This document shows, in pieces, positions 1 through 9,041 of a stretch of 64,000 bases of DNA. How positions within the stretch are numbered: position 1 is the first letter of the stretch; every line of letters starts with the position of its first letter. The translations under genes and the position numbers were made by a program. Origin of the DNA: Rhodobacter maris. GTDB taxonomy: Bacteria; Pseudomonadota; Alphaproteobacteria; Rhodobacterales; Rhodobacteraceae. Where the stretch lies: NCBI RefSeq assembly GCF_900217815.1, contig NZ_OBMT01000004.1:62001-126000 (forward strand), in the 5' to 3' direction. The notes beneath the pieces were generated by a model. That model searched no databases and was not told where the DNA came from. It saw only the letters and a list, made by a program, of their open reading frames with translations.

Positions 1-1564
1 GCAATCCCTTACCTTGAGTTTTGATCGAGATCAGATGACCAAGCATAGGAATGAAGAATTGCATCCTCATTCCGACTCTCATTCCATTCTCAAGCACCAG
101 CCGGATCACCCCCAGCGCGGCGCGGCGCAGCGCGAAGGGGTCTTTCGAGCCGGTGGGCTTTTCGTCAATCGCCCAGAAACCCGTCAGCGTGTCGATCTTG
201 TCGGCCAGCGCCACGGCGACCGAGACCGGCTCGGAGGGCACGGCATCCGAGGGGCCAAGCGGCGAGTAATGATCCTTGCAGGCGGCGGCGACCGGTTCGG
301 GCAGCCCCGCGGCGCGGGCATAGTAGCTGCCCATCAGGCCCTGAAGCTCCGGGAATTCGCCCACCATCGCGGAGCGCAGGTCAGACTTCACCACCCGCGC
401 AGCCTCCGCCGCAAGGTCGGGCTGGGCGCCGACATGGGGCGCGATCTCGCGCGCGAGCGCCTCGATCCGGGCGATCCGCGCGGCCTGGCTCCCGAGCTTG
501 TTGTGGAAAGTGACATTGGCGAGCCCCGCGCCCATGCCTTCGAGCCCCTCGGTCTTCACCACGCGCAGATCATGCTCCCAAAAGAAGCGCGCATCTGAAA
601 GCCGTGCCGACAGCACTTTCTGATTGCCTTTCAGGATCGTTGCGCCGTGGTCGGCGGTCTCGCGGTTGGCAACCGTCACAAAGCCCTCGATCCGGCCCGT
701 TTTCGGGTTTTTGACCGAGAAGAACTTCTGGTGTTCCTTCATCGAGGTTTGCAGCACCTCGGGCGGCAGGTGCAAAAAGTCTTCCGCAATCGCGCCCATC
801 AGCGCGACCGGGCATTCGACCAGCCCCGCCACCTCGGCAAGCAGCCCCTTGTCCTCGACAAGCTCAAGGCCCTGCGCAAAGGCGAGCTGGCTTGCATCAT
901 GCCAGATGATCTCTGCGCGCTCGGCGGGGTCGAGCACGACCTTGGCGGCCTTCAATTTCGCTGCGTAATCCTCGAAATTCGTGACCGAAAAGCGCGCGGG
1001 CGCCATGAAGCGGTGGCCGGCGGTCGTGTCCCCCGCGGCAATACCCTCCACCTCAAGCGGCACGACCTCCGTGCCCGCCTCGGAAGAGAGGATGCAGAGG
1101 ATCGAATGCAGCGGGCGCACCCATTTCAGCGTGCCATTGCCCCAGCGCATCGACTTTGGCCAAGGGAAATTGCGGATCGTCCGGTCAAGCACTTCGGCGA
1201 TGATCTCGGGCGCCTTGCGGCCCGGTTTCTCGATCAGAGCAAACCAGACCTCGCCCTTTTTATCGGCGCGTTTTTCAAGCTGATCGAGGCGGAGCCCGGT
1301 CGCGCGCAAAAACCCTTCGATCGCCTTTTCGGGGGCGGAGACGGAGGGGCCCTTGCGTTCTTCCTGAAGCGTCGGGCTTTCGGCGGTGAGGTCGGTCAGC
1401 ACCAGCGTCAGCCGCCGCGGCGTGGAAAACGCCTCCGCATGGCCATAGGTGAGCCCGGCTTCGACAAGCCCGTCGGTGACGAGTTTTTTCAGCGCCTCGC
1501 GCGCCGCGCCCTGCATGCGGGCGGGGATTTCTTCGGAGAAAAGTTCGATCAGAAGCTCGGGCAT
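1..1564 (-). CDS. glyS: Glycine--tRNA ligase beta subunit (partial, C-terminus off left edge)
   Basis: Beta subunit of the heterotetrameric bacterial glycyl-tRNA synthetase, which works with GlyQ to charge tRNA-Gly in the cytoplasm. The protein opens [16 protein letters not shown], typical of GlyS, and about 521 residues are visible of a family length near 690, so the C-terminal anticodon-binding part lies outside the window. Its ATG (1562-1564) shares one base with the TAA of the preceding DUF6446 gene, so it is the third gene of a translationally coupled glyQ-DUF6446-glyS operon. Odd point: after the normal motif RLVLENG (around position 103) GC falls to about 44 percent, and the codons become AGA, AGG, GGA, ATT and CCT, unlike the rest of the gene. 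The frame stays open to the edge. This may be a variable loop, an insertion, or an assembly junction. Confidence 0.93.
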   Translation of the reverse strand, partial: MPELLIELFSEEIPARMQGAAREALKKLVTDGLVEAGLTYGHAEAFSTPRRLTLVLTDLTAESPTLQEERKGPSVSAPEKAIEGFLRATGLRLDQLEKRADKKGEVWFALIEKPGRKAPEIIAEVLDRTIRNFPWPKSMRWGNGTLKWVRPLHSILCILSSEAGTEVVPLEVEGIAAGDTTAGHRFMAPARFSVTNFEDYAAKLKAAKVVLDPAERAEIIWHDASQLAFAQGLELVEDKGLLAEVAGLVECPVALMGAIAEDFLHLPPEVLQTSMKEHQKFFSVKNPKTGRIEGFVTVANRETADHGATILKGNQKVLSARLSDARFFWEHDLRVVKTEGLEGMGAGLANVTFHNKLGSQAARIARIEALAREIAPHVGAQPDLAAEAARVVKSDLRSAMVGEFPELQGLMGSYYARAAGLPEPVAAACKDHYSPLGPSDAVPSEPVSVAVALADKIDTLTGFWAIDEKPTGSKDPFALRRAALGVIRLVLENGMRVGMRMQFFIPMLGHLISIKTQGKGL

Positions 1565-1989
1565 TACTGGGTCCCCGCAAGGTCGCTTGGTTGTTGCCAG
1601 ACATAGGCCCGGCCATCGGGATAGACGGCGACAACGCGGTCAACGCCGGGGGCGATGTCGCGCGCGCTCAAAAAGGCGACCGCCGCGCCGGTGGCGAGAT
1701 CAGCCCCGATCCGGCCCGCATCGTAGCAGGCAAAGCCGGGCGGGGCCGAAAGCGGATGGGCGGCGTCGTAAATCGTGAAGGTCTCGGTCAGAAGGCCGAG
1801 GCTCAGGGGGGTGCGGAAACAGGCGCGAAAGTCGATGGGCGCGCTTTGCTCCCCCACCGCCTGCCAGTTCTCCGAAAGGATCGGCTCGGGCCGCCCGGTG
1901 ATGAGCGAGGTCAGCTCCACCGTTTGCGGCACCGCAGCCGCCGCCGCCCCGGCAAAGACGAGGCCGAGAGGGAATGCGGCGTGTCTCAC
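1564..1989 (-). CDS. DUF6446 family exported protein between glyQ and glyS
   Basis: A 141-residue protein of unknown function. The GTG start (1987-1989) overlaps the glyQ TGA as GTGA, and the TAA stop overlaps the glyS ATG by one base, so the three genes are translated as a unit. The first 20 or so residues ([19 protein letters not shown]) look like a short signal peptide. The body carries the pattern [12 protein letters not shown], then [19 protein letters not shown] and [15 protein letters not shown], which I recognise from DUF6446 proteins sitting at this same place in Rhodobacterales. Two cysteines (RACF and FACYD) could pair if the protein is periplasmic. Members I recall usually begin with a longer hydrophobic segment, so this start is short but well supported by the overlap. 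No function is known to me. Confidence 0.8.
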   Translation of the reverse strand: MRHAAFPLGLVFAGAAAAAVPQTVELTSLITGRPEPILSENWQAVGEQSAPIDFRACFRTPLSLGLLTETFTIYDAAHPLSAPPGFACYDAGRIGADLATGAAVAFLSARDIAPGVDRVVAVYPDGRAYVWQQPSDLAGTQ

Positions 1990-2918
1990 GCCTCGGCCTC
2001 CGCCACCCAGCCGCCCGCCTCGGTCTGCACAAAGGCATCGGCGCATTTCTTGGCGAGCGCGCGCACGCGGCCAATATAGGCCTGCCGCTCGGTCACCGAG
2101 ATCACCCCGCGCGCATCGAGCAGGTTGAAGAGGTGGGACGCCTTGATGCACTGGTCATAGGCCGGATGCGCCATGATGATGCGCTTGCCGGAATTGGCAT
2201 CCTCCGCCGGGAAAGCGAGCAGCTTCTCGCATTCGGCTTCCGCATCCTCGAAATGGCGCAGCAGCGCCTCGGTATTCGCCGCATCGAAATTGTGGCGCGA
2301 ATATTCCTCTTCCGTCTGGCGGAAGATGCCGCCGTATTTGAGCGGGATCGGGCTCGCCGGGTCGTTGAAAGGCATCTCCATCACATGATCGATGCCGAGC
2401 ACATACATGGCGAGCCGTTCGAGCCCGTAGGTCAGCTCCCCCGACACCGGGCGGCAGTCATGCCCGCCCACCTGCTGGAAATAGGTGAACTGGCTCACCT
2501 CCATGCCGTCGCACCAGACCTCCCAGCCGAGGCCCCAGGCGCCGAGCGTCGGGCTTTCCCAGTCGTCTTCGACAAAGCGGATGTCGTGCAGGCCAAGGTC
2601 GATGCCGATCGCCTCGAGCGAGCCGAGGTAGAGCGCCTGAAGGTCAGGCGGGCTCGGTTTGATCAGCACCTGATATTGATAATAGTGCTGCAGCCGGTTC
2701 GGGTTTTCGCCGTAGCGGCCATCGGTCGGGCGGCGCGAGGGCTGGACATAGGCTGCCGCCCAGGGGCGCGAGCCGAGCGAGCGCAGCGTGGTGGCCGGGT
2801 GGAACGTGCCCGCGCCCACCTCCATGTCGTAAGGTTGCAGCACCGCGCAGCCTTTCGAGGCCCAGTAGGTCATAAGCCGCAGGATGATTTCCTGAAACGA
2901 GCGGGGCGCGTCTGCCAT
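1986..2918 (-). CDS. glyQ: Glycine--tRNA ligase alpha subunit
   Basis: Catalytic alpha subunit of the (alpha-beta)2 glycyl-tRNA synthetase. The 310-residue length and the opening [20 protein letters not shown], followed by [17 protein letters not shown], are diagnostic of GlyQ, including the class II signature region around QPYD and GTFHP. It is the first gene of a minus-strand operon with the DUF6446 gene and glyS. The start ATG at 2918 faces the divergent gene at 3094 across a 175-base intergenic region that should hold both promoters. Identification is secure from sequence alone. Confidence 0.97.
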   Translation of the reverse strand: MADAPRSFQEIILRLMTYWASKGCAVLQPYDMEVGAGTFHPATTLRSLGSRPWAAAYVQPSRRPTDGRYGENPNRLQHYYQYQVLIKPSPPDLQALYLGSLEAIGIDLGLHDIRFVEDDWESPTLGAWGLGWEVWCDGMEVSQFTYFQQVGGHDCRPVSGELTYGLERLAMYVLGIDHVMEMPFNDPASPIPLKYGGIFRQTEEEYSRHNFDAANTEALLRHFEDAEAECEKLLAFPAEDANSGKRIIMAHPAYDQCIKASHLFNLLDARGVISVTERQAYIGRVRALAKKCADAFVQTEAGGWVAEAEA

Positions 2919-3093
2919 GGTCTCTCACCGATCTGTTCGTGACGCCCCTCTCTAGGCAAGGGCCGCGGGGCGGTCAACGGGCCGCGCCCGGCCCTGCGGC
3001 GCGAAAGCGCGTTTTGGCCGCTTTTGGGGGTGACGCCCGCGCGCGAGATGCTAGTTTGCCGCAAAGCTGTCACGGAACGATTTCGAGGAAGAG

Positions 3094-4893
3094 ATGCAGG
3101 CAGGAATTGGGGCAAAGCTTCGCGCAGGCGCGCTGGGGCTGGCGGTGGTGATCTGCGCGGGTCAGGCCGGGGCTGAGGCGGCCTGGGTGCAGATCCAGGC
3201 CCTGCCGACCCTCGATCAGGCCGAAAGCCGGCTGCGCGAGCTCTCTACAGGCTTCCCCGACATTGCGGGTTTTGCGCTTGCGGGCGGCTGGTACGGGATC
3301 GCGCTCGGCCCCTATCCGAGCCCGGAGGCGGCGCAATCCGCGCTTGCAACGATGCGGGCGCAAGGCCAGATCCCGGGGGACAGCTATGTGGCAGACCCGA
3401 AAACCTTCCGCAACCAGTTCTGGCCGGTTGGGGCCAATCTGGCCGCGCCGCAGGTGCCGATGACGCCAAGCCCGGAAACGCCTGCCGAAACCACCGCAGA
3501 AACCGCCACGCCGGCGCCTCTCCCGCAGAGCCCCGCGCCCGAAGCCCTTTCTGCCCCGGCTGAGCCGGTCGAGACGCTGGCGGAGTCCCGCCAATTCGAG
3601 GCGGCGCTCTCCCTTGAAGGACGGATGGAGATTCAATCGGCCTTGCAATGGCTTGGCCTTTATGCGGGCGGCATCGACGGGGCTTTTGGCGCGGGCACGC
3701 GCGGCTCGATTTCGGCCTGGCAGGATACGCAGGGCGTGGAACCCACCGGCGTCCTGTCTTCCGCCCAACAAGCGCATCTGCTCGAAACGGTCGCACAGGA
3801 CCGCGCCAGCCTCGGCATCACGCCGGTCGACGAGGTTCGCGCCGGCATCGCTATCGACCTGCCGCTCGGTCTCGTCGAATTCGACCATTATGACCCGCCC
3901 TTCGTGCATTACCGCGCCAAGGGTGCCTCCGGCGTGCAGGTGCTGCTGATCTCCGAACCGGGCGACCAGAATGCGCTCTTCGGCCTTTACGACGCGATGC
4001 AAACGCTTGAAATCGTGCCGCAAAACGGCCCGCGCGAGCGCTCCAACTCAGGCTTCAAGATCATTGGCGAGGATGCGCGCCGCCATTCGGTGACCGAGGT
4101 CGGACTCTCGAAGGGGCTGATCAAGGGCTTCACCATCGTGTATCCGGCCACCGAGGAAGCGCGGATGGTGCGCGTGGTCGCGGCGATGCGCGCGAGCTTC
4201 CGCCCCGTGGGCGAAAGCGCGCTTGACCCGACGCTGGGCCAACCGATGGCGGTGGGCCGGGCCGATCTGATCGGCGGGCTTGATACCCGTCACCCCGAAT
4301 TCGCCCGCTCGGGCTTTTTCATCAACCAAGCGGGCGCCGTGCTCACCGCCGCCGCCGGGCTCGGCCAGTGTGGCCGGGTGACGATCGAGGGATTGCCCGC
4401 GCGCGTCGCCTTCAAGGACGCGGGGCTCGGCATCGCCGTGCTCACCCCCGAGGCGAAGCTCGCCCCGCCCGCCGTCGCCGCTTTCGAGACCGAGAGCCCG
4501 CGCCCCGGCACCACGATCACGGTGGCGGGCTATTCCTACCCAGAGGCGCTCTCGGCGCCGGTGCTGAACTTCGGCACGCTCTCTGACCTCAGCGGCCTTG
4601 CGGGCGAAGAAAGCCTCGCGCGCCTCGCCGTCACCACGCTTCCGGGCGATGCGGGCGGGCCGGTGCTGGACCCGACCGGCGCGGTGGCGGGGCTCGTGCT
4701 GCCGCATGACGGCGATGCGAGCCGCCTTCTGCCCGCCGAGATGACAGTGGCGGTGCAGACAGCGGCACTGGTGCCGGTGCTGGCCGAGGCGGGCTTTGCC
4801 CCCCATGCCGCCGAAAATGCCAATGCGTTGGCCGCCGAAGACATCGCGGCCCGCGCGCAGGGCTTCACCGTTCAGGTCGAATGCTGGAAGTGA
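3094..4893 (+). CDS. Secreted SPOR-like / peptidoglycan-binding protein with degenerate trypsin-like domain
   Basis: A 599-residue exported protein. Residues 1-28 form a signal peptide ending near GAEA. Residues 30-110 resemble a SPOR-type repeat (AWVQIQALPTLDQAESRL, then WYGIALGPYPSPEAA), the kind that binds denuded glycan. A Pro/Ala/Thr linker follows, then a peptidoglycan_binding_1-like fold at about 172-225 (IQSALQWLGLYAGGIDGAFG). The last third, from about residue 395, has the layout of a chymotrypsin-fold protease (GFFINQAGAVLTAAAGL, then DAGLGIAVLTPE, then PGDAGGPVLDPTGAVAGLV). The catalytic serine is replaced by Ala520 (GDAGGP) and the usual TAAH histidine is missing (TAAAGL), so I infer a pseudo-protease acting as a binding or scaffold domain at the cell wall. 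It is a single-gene unit, divergent from glyQ. Confidence 0.8.
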   Translation: MQAGIGAKLRAGALGLAVVICAGQAGAEAAWVQIQALPTLDQAESRLRELSTGFPDIAGFALAGGWYGIALGPYPSPEAAQSALATMRAQGQIPGDSYVADPKTFRNQFWPVGANLAAPQVPMTPSPETPAETTAETATPAPLPQSPAPEALSAPAEPVETLAESRQFEAALSLEGRMEIQSALQWLGLYAGGIDGAFGAGTRGSISAWQDTQGVEPTGVLSSAQQAHLLETVAQDRASLGITPVDEVRAGIAIDLPLGLVEFDHYDPPFVHYRAKGASGVQVLLISEPGDQNALFGLYDAMQTLEIVPQNGPRERSNSGFKIIGEDARRHSVTEVGLSKGLIKGFTIVYPATEEARMVRVVAAMRASFRPVGESALDPTLGQPMAVGRADLIGGLDTRHPEFARSGFFINQAGAVLTAAAGLGQCGRVTIEGLPARVAFKDAGLGIAVLTPEAKLAPPAVAAFETESPRPGTTITVAGYSYPEALSAPVLNFGTLSDLSGLAGEESLARLAVTTLPGDAGGPVLDPTGAVAGLVLPHDGDASRLLPAEMTVAVQTAALVPVLAEAGFAPHAAENANALAAEDIAARAQGFTVQVECWK

Positions 4894-4899
4894 ACAGAC

Positions 4900-4938
4900 T
4901 TTGCAAACTCGGGCAAATTGGACAGTAAATTTGCCCGA
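4900..4938. promoter_or_regulatory. TTTGCAAA palindrome plus 11-bp inverted repeat upstream of pyc
   Basis: TTTGCAAA lies at 4900-4907. It is followed by a perfect inverted repeat, TCGGGCAAATT (4909-4919) and AATTTGCCCGA (4928-4938), with an 8-base spacer. Both sit just upstream of a likely pyc promoter (4954-4981), in the position of an operator. TTTGCAA-type half-sites are associated with RamB/ScfR/PccR-family regulators of short-chain acyl-CoA metabolism, which would suit pyruvate carboxylase, but that link is inference. The stem could instead act as a terminator for the upstream gene, because it begins 16 bases after that gene's stop and is followed by TTT. Confidence 0.5.
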
Positions 4939-4953
4939 TTTCGCAGATAGCCC

Positions 4954-4981
4954 TTGCGCCGCGATGCAGCGCCGCTAGGTT
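4954..4981 (+). promoter_or_regulatory. Probable sigma-70-type promoter of pyc
   Basis: TTGCGC (4954-4959), a 16-base spacer and TAGGTT (4976-4981) match the TTGC..-N16-18-TAG..T pattern that recurs before several genes here. The predicted transcript would start near 4988, giving a leader of about 40 bases. Confidence 0.4.
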
Positions 4982-5026
4982 TTGCCGCAACCCCCTTTTC
5001 AGGGTGCGTTTTCGGGGAGACCTCAC

Positions 5027-8000
5027 ATGTTCAAGAAAATCCTGGTCGCCAACCGTGGCGAGATCGCAATCCGTGTGATGCGGGCGGCGAACGAGCTGGG
5101 CAAGAAGACGGTCGCCGTCTATGCCGAGGAAGACAAGCTCGGGCTGCACCGCTTCAAGGCCGATGAGGCCTACCGCATCGGCGCGGGTCTCTCGCCTGTC
5201 GGCGCTTATTTGAGTATCCCCGAGATCATCCGCGTGGCGCAGGAATCGGGCGCGGACGCGATCCACCCCGGCTATGGGCTCCTGTCCGAAAACCCTGATT
5301 TCGTCGAGGCTTGCGCGGATGCGGGCATCACTTTCATCGGCCCGAAGGCGGAAACGATGCGCGCCCTTGGCGACAAGGCCTCGGCGCGCAAGGTGGCGAT
5401 GGCGGCGGGCGTGCCGGTCATTCCGGCCACCGAGGTGCTGGGCGACGATTTCGACGCGATCAAGCGCGAGGCCGCCGAGATCGGCTATCCGCTGATGCTG
5501 AAGGCAAGCTGGGGCGGCGGCGGGCGCGGCATGCGCCCGATCAACAGCCCGGACGAGCTGGTCGACAAGGTCCGCGAGGGGCGCCGCGAGGCCGAGGCCG
5601 CTTTCGGCAATGGCGAGGGCTATCTGGAAAAGATGATCACCCGCGCGCGCCATGTCGAGGTGCAACTGCTCGGTGACACGCATGGCCACCTTTATCACCT
5701 CTTTGAGCGCGACTGCACCGTGCAGCGCCGCAACCAGAAGGTGGTCGAGCGCGCGCCCGCCCCCTATCTGACCGAGGAACAACGCGCCGAGGTCTGTGCG
5801 CTGGCGCTGAAAATCGGCAATGCCGTCGGCTATCAGAACGCGGGCACGGTCGAGTTCCTGATGGATATGGAGAGCCAGAACTTCTACTTCATCGAAGTGA
5901 ACCCGCGCGTGCAGGTGGAACATACCGTCACCGAGGAAGTGACCGGCATCGACATCGTGCAAAGCCAGATCCGCATCGCCGAAGGCGCCACGCTGGCCGA
6001 GGCCACCGGCGTCACGAAACAGCAAGACATCACCCTCTCGGGTCACGCGCTGCAATGCCGTGTCACCACCGAAGACCCGCAAAACAACTTCATCCCCGAT
6101 TACGGGCGGCTGACCGCCTATCGCTCCGCGACCGGCATGGGGATCCGGCTCGATGGCGGTACGGCCTATGCGGGCGGCGTGATCACGCGCTATTATGACA
6201 GCCTGCTCGTCAAGGTCACTGCCTGGGCGCAGACCCCCGATCAGGCGATCCGCCGCATGGACCGGGCGCTTCGGGAGTTCCGCATCCGCGGCGTGAGCAC
6301 GAACATCGATTTCGTGATCAACCTGCTCAAGCACCCGACCTTCCTCGACATGAGCTACACGACGAAGTTCATCGACACCACGCCCGAACTCTTCCAGTTC
6401 CGCAAGCGGCGCGACCGGGCTACGAAGATCCTCACCTATATCGCCGACATCTCGGTGAACGGGCACCCGGAAACGGCGGGGCGCCCCAAGCCCGCCGCCG
6501 AGGCAAAGCCACCCCGTCTTCCCGAGATCAAGGGCCAGGTCGTGCCCGGCACGCGCGATCTGCTCGAGGCGCAGGGGCCGAAGGCCGTCGCCGACTGGAT
6601 GCGCGCGCAGAAAAAGCTCCTGATCACCGATACGACGATGCGCGACGGCCACCAGTCGCTTCTGGCCACCCGCATGCGCTCGATCGACATGATCAAGGCC
6701 GCACCCGTCTATGCTGCGAACCTCTCGGGCCTTTTCTCGGTCGAATGCTGGGGCGGCGCGACCTTCGACGTGGCGTACCGTTTCTTGCAGGAATGCCCCT
6801 GGCAGCGGCTGCGCGACATCCGCACGCAGATGCCCAACATCCTCACGCAAATGCTTTTGCGCGCCTCGAACGGGGTCGGCTACACGAACTACCCCGACAA
6901 TGTGGTCCAGTTCTTCGTGCATCAGGCGGCAAAATCGGGGGTCGACGTGTTCCGCGTGTTCGACAGCCTGAACTGGGTCGAGAACATGCGCGTGGCGATG
7001 GATGCGGTGATCGCGGCGAACAAGGTCTGCGAAGGCACGATCTGCTACACCGGCGACATTCTGAACCCCGACCGCGCGAAATATGACCTGAAATATTACG
7101 TCGGCATGGCGAAGGAGTTGGAGGCCGCGGGCGCCCATGTGCTCGGACTGAAGGACATGGCGGGGCTTCTCAAGCCCGCCGCCGCGCGCGCGCTTGTCAC
7201 GGCGCTGAAAGAAGAGGTCGGCCTGCCGATCCACTTCCACACCCATGACACCTCGGGGATCGCCGGCGCCACTGTGCTCGCCGCCGCCGATGCCGGGGTC
7301 GATGCCGTCGATGCGGCGATGGACGCTTTCTCGGGCGGCACGTCGCAACCCTGCCTTGGCTCGATCGTGGAAGCGATGCACCACACCGAGCGCGACACCG
7401 GGCTTGATATTGCCGCCATCCGCTTGATGTCGAACTATTGGGAGGCGGTGCGCCATCAATATGCCGCCTTCGAAAGCGGGCTCGAGAGCCCCGCTTCCGA
7501 GGTCTATCTGCACGAGATGCCCGGCGGGCAGTTCACCAACCTCAAGGCGCAGGCGCGCTCGCTCGGGCTCGAAGAACGCTGGCACGAGGTGGCGCAGGCC
7601 TATGCCGATGCCAACAAGATCTTTGGCGATATCGTCAAGGTCACGCCCTCTTCCAAAGTGGTGGGAGACATGGCGCTGATGATGGTGGCGCAGAACCTGA
7701 CCATGACCGATGTGCTCGACCCGGCAAAAGACATGGCCTTCCCGGACTCGGTCGTCGATATGCTCAAGGGCAATCTCGGCCAACCACCCGGCGGCTGGCC
7801 CGAGGCGATCGTAACGAAAGTGCTCAAGGGCGCGGCCCCTTCGACCGAGCGGCCGGGCCTGCATCTGCCACCCGTCGATCTGGAGGAGACGCGCGCGAAG
7901 CTTTCGGCCGAACTCAACGGCTTCACGGTCGATGACGAAGATCTCGCGGGCTATCTGATGTATCCCAAGGTGTTTCTCGACTATATGGGGCGGCACAGAC

Positions 8001-8461
8001 AATATGGGCCGGTGCGCACGCTGCCCACGCCCGTCTTCTTCTACGGCATGCAGGCGGGCAACGAGATCTCCGCCGAGATCGACCCCGGCAAGACGCTCGA
8101 GATCCGCTATCAGGCGGCCTCGGAGACCGACGAGTTGGGCGATGTGAAGGTGTTCTTCGAGCTCAACGGCCAGCCGCGCGCGGTGCGCGTGCCGAACCGT
8201 GCGGTGAAAGCGGCGACCAGGGCCAAGCCCAAGGCGGACCCCGGCAACCCGGCCCATATCGGCGCGCCGATGCCCGGCGCGATCGCCTCGGTGGCGATCA
8301 AGGTCGGCCAGAAGGTGCATCCGGGCGATCTGATGCTGACGATCGAGGCGATGAAAATGGAAACCGGGCTTCATGCGGATCGCGCCGCCACGGTGAAGGC
8401 GCTGCATGTGGGCCCCGGTGCACAGATCGACGCGAAAGACCTGCTGATCGAGCTGGAATAG
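5027..8461 (+). CDS. pyc: Pyruvate carboxylase
   Basis: Biotin enzyme making oxaloacetate from pyruvate, bicarbonate and ATP; it feeds the TCA cycle (anaplerosis). The 1144-residue protein has the complete single-chain order. First is the ATP-grasp biotin carboxylase domain (MFKKILVANRGEIAIRVM at the start, IEVNPRVQVEHTVTEE near residue 300). Next is the carboxyltransferase barrel (LLITDTTMRDGHQSLLATRM near 540, VLGLKDMAGLLKP near 710). Last is the biotinyl domain with EAMKM, where Lys1110 is the biotin site. I chose the ATG at 5027, not the earlier in-frame ATG at 4982, because it has a GGGGAGA ribosome site and gives the conserved N-terminus. It is a single-gene unit ending in a shared hairpin terminator with the convergent csbD gene. 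An operator-like repeat lies upstream. Confidence 0.97.
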   Translation: MFKKILVANRGEIAIRVMRAANELGKKTVAVYAEEDKLGLHRFKADEAYRIGAGLSPVGAYLSIPEIIRVAQESGADAIHPGYGLLSENPDFVEACADAGITFIGPKAETMRALGDKASARKVAMAAGVPVIPATEVLGDDFDAIKREAAEIGYPLMLKASWGGGGRGMRPINSPDELVDKVREGRREAEAAFGNGEGYLEKMITRARHVEVQLLGDTHGHLYHLFERDCTVQRRNQKVVERAPAPYLTEEQRAEVCALALKIGNAVGYQNAGTVEFLMDMESQNFYFIEVNPRVQVEHTVTEEVTGIDIVQSQIRIAEGATLAEATGVTKQQDITLSGHALQCRVTTEDPQNNFIPDYGRLTAYRSATGMGIRLDGGTAYAGGVITRYYDSLLVKVTAWAQTPDQAIRRMDRALREFRIRGVSTNIDFVINLLKHPTFLDMSYTTKFIDTTPELFQFRKRRDRATKILTYIADISVNGHPETAGRPKPAAEAKPPRLPEIKGQVVPGTRDLLEAQGPKAVADWMRAQKKLLITDTTMRDGHQSLLATRMRSIDMIKAAPVYAANLSGLFSVECWGGATFDVAYRFLQECPWQRLRDIRTQMPNILTQMLLRASNGVGYTNYPDNVVQFFVHQAAKSGVDVFRVFDSLNWVENMRVAMDAVIAANKVCEGTICYTGDILNPDRAKYDLKYYVGMAKELEAAGAHVLGLKDMAGLLKPAAARALVTALKEEVGLPIHFHTHDTSGIAGATVLAAADAGVDAVDAAMDAFSGGTSQPCLGSIVEAMHHTERDTGLDIAAIRLMSNYWEAVRHQYAAFESGLESPASEVYLHEMPGGQFTNLKAQARSLGLEERWHEVAQAYADANKIFGDIVKVTPSSKVVGDMALMMVAQNLTMTDVLDPAKDMAFPDSVVDMLKGNLGQPPGGWPEAIVTKVLKGAAPSTERPGLHLPPVDLEETRAKLSAELNGFTVDDEDLAGYLMYPKVFLDYMGRHRQYGPVRTLPTPVFFYGMQAGNEISAEIDPGKTLEIRYQAASETDELGDVKVFFELNGQPRAVRVPNRAVKAATRAKPKADPGNPAHIGAPMPGAIASVAIKVGQKVHPGDLMLTIEAMKMETGLHADRAATVKALHVGPGAQIDAKDLLIELE

Positions 8462-8580
8462 CGGCACGCTCCCCGTCGGCGAGCAAAGACGCCCCCGGCA
8501 GATCCGGACAAAGCCATTGCCCGGCGTCATGCGCCGCAACATTGAGCATGGGTCCGGGGGGAATTTGCGCGCAGCGCAAA

Positions 8581-8638
8581 GGGGGGCAGAGCCCCCCTCT
8601 TCGGCCGGAACGAGACCGGGGGCCGCAAGGCCCCCGGT
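8581..8638. terminator. Two GC-rich hairpins between convergent pyc and csbD
   Basis: The first hairpin is a GGGGGGC...GCCCCCC stem (8581-8597). The second is a 10-bp stem ACCGGGGGCC / GGCCCCCGGT with a 4-base loop (8615-8638). The pair sits between the 3' ends of two convergent genes and can serve both strands. It resembles the double-hairpin elements near 52.45 kb and 57.08 kb. Confidence 0.6.
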
Positions 8639-8677
8639 TCCGTTTCGGCATCCTCCGGTCGCGAGGGGGGCGGCCCG

Positions 8678-8875
8678 TCAGATCGAATCGAAGAAATCGT
8701 CGACCTCGCGTTTTGCCGCTTCTTTCGTCTTGCCGTATTTCTGCTGCACGAGGCCTTCGAGCTTCTCGCGCTCGCCCGCGACCTGTTCGATCTCGTCATC
8801 GGTCAGCTCACCCCATTTGGCGCGCACACTGCCCTTGAGTTCTTTCCATTTGCCTTCGATCATATCGGTGTTCAT
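8678..8875 (-). CDS. CsbD family stress-response protein
   Basis: A 65-residue hydrophilic protein of the CsbD family, small helical proteins induced by general stress in many bacteria and of unknown molecular role. It shows the family signature MIEGKWKELKGSVRAKWGEL, then TDDEIEQVAGEREKLEGLVQ, and ends YGKTKEAAKREVDDFFDSI. The ATG at 8875 has a good ribosome site (AAGGGAGACGACC before ATG) and starts exactly at the family motif. Upstream at 8933-8958 on the same strand there is a GGAAC-N17-CGTT motif, the consensus for the alphaproteobacterial general stress sigma factor. It is transcribed towards pyc, and the two share terminator hairpins. Confidence 0.9.
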   Translation of the reverse strand: MNTDMIEGKWKELKGSVRAKWGELTDDEIEQVAGEREKLEGLVQQKYGKTKEAAKREVDDFFDSI

Positions 8876-8932
8876 GGTCGTCTCCCTTCGGTTAGGCGTT
8901 GCGTGCGGGCTCCCTTCCGCACCTGCCAGACC

Positions 8933-8958
8933 AACGCGCTCCGCCCCGTCCTGGTTCC
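8933..8958 (-). promoter_or_regulatory. EcfG-type (GGAAC-N17-CGTT) promoter-like motif before csbD
   Basis: Read on the minus strand, GGAAC (8958-8954), 17 bases and CGTT (8936-8933) exactly match the consensus of the EcfG/PhyR general stress sigma factor of alphaproteobacteria. The motif lies about 58 bases before the csbD start codon, and csbD is a typical general-stress gene. Caution: several Rhodobacter species lack EcfG, so the match could be chance. Confidence 0.45.
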
Positions 8959-9041
8959 CGGCCGAGTTTTTCGCGCCCGCGCGCATTTTCCTCTTGCGGG
9001 TCCGCGCGCGATTGCCTAAATCGCCTGCACCGAACGGCAGC

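Noticed and set aside
4865-8542. A 1225-codon open frame antisense to pyc
   Set aside because: It is a mirror of the GC-rich third positions of pyc; the product is His/Arg-rich without family motifs, and pyc is unambiguous.
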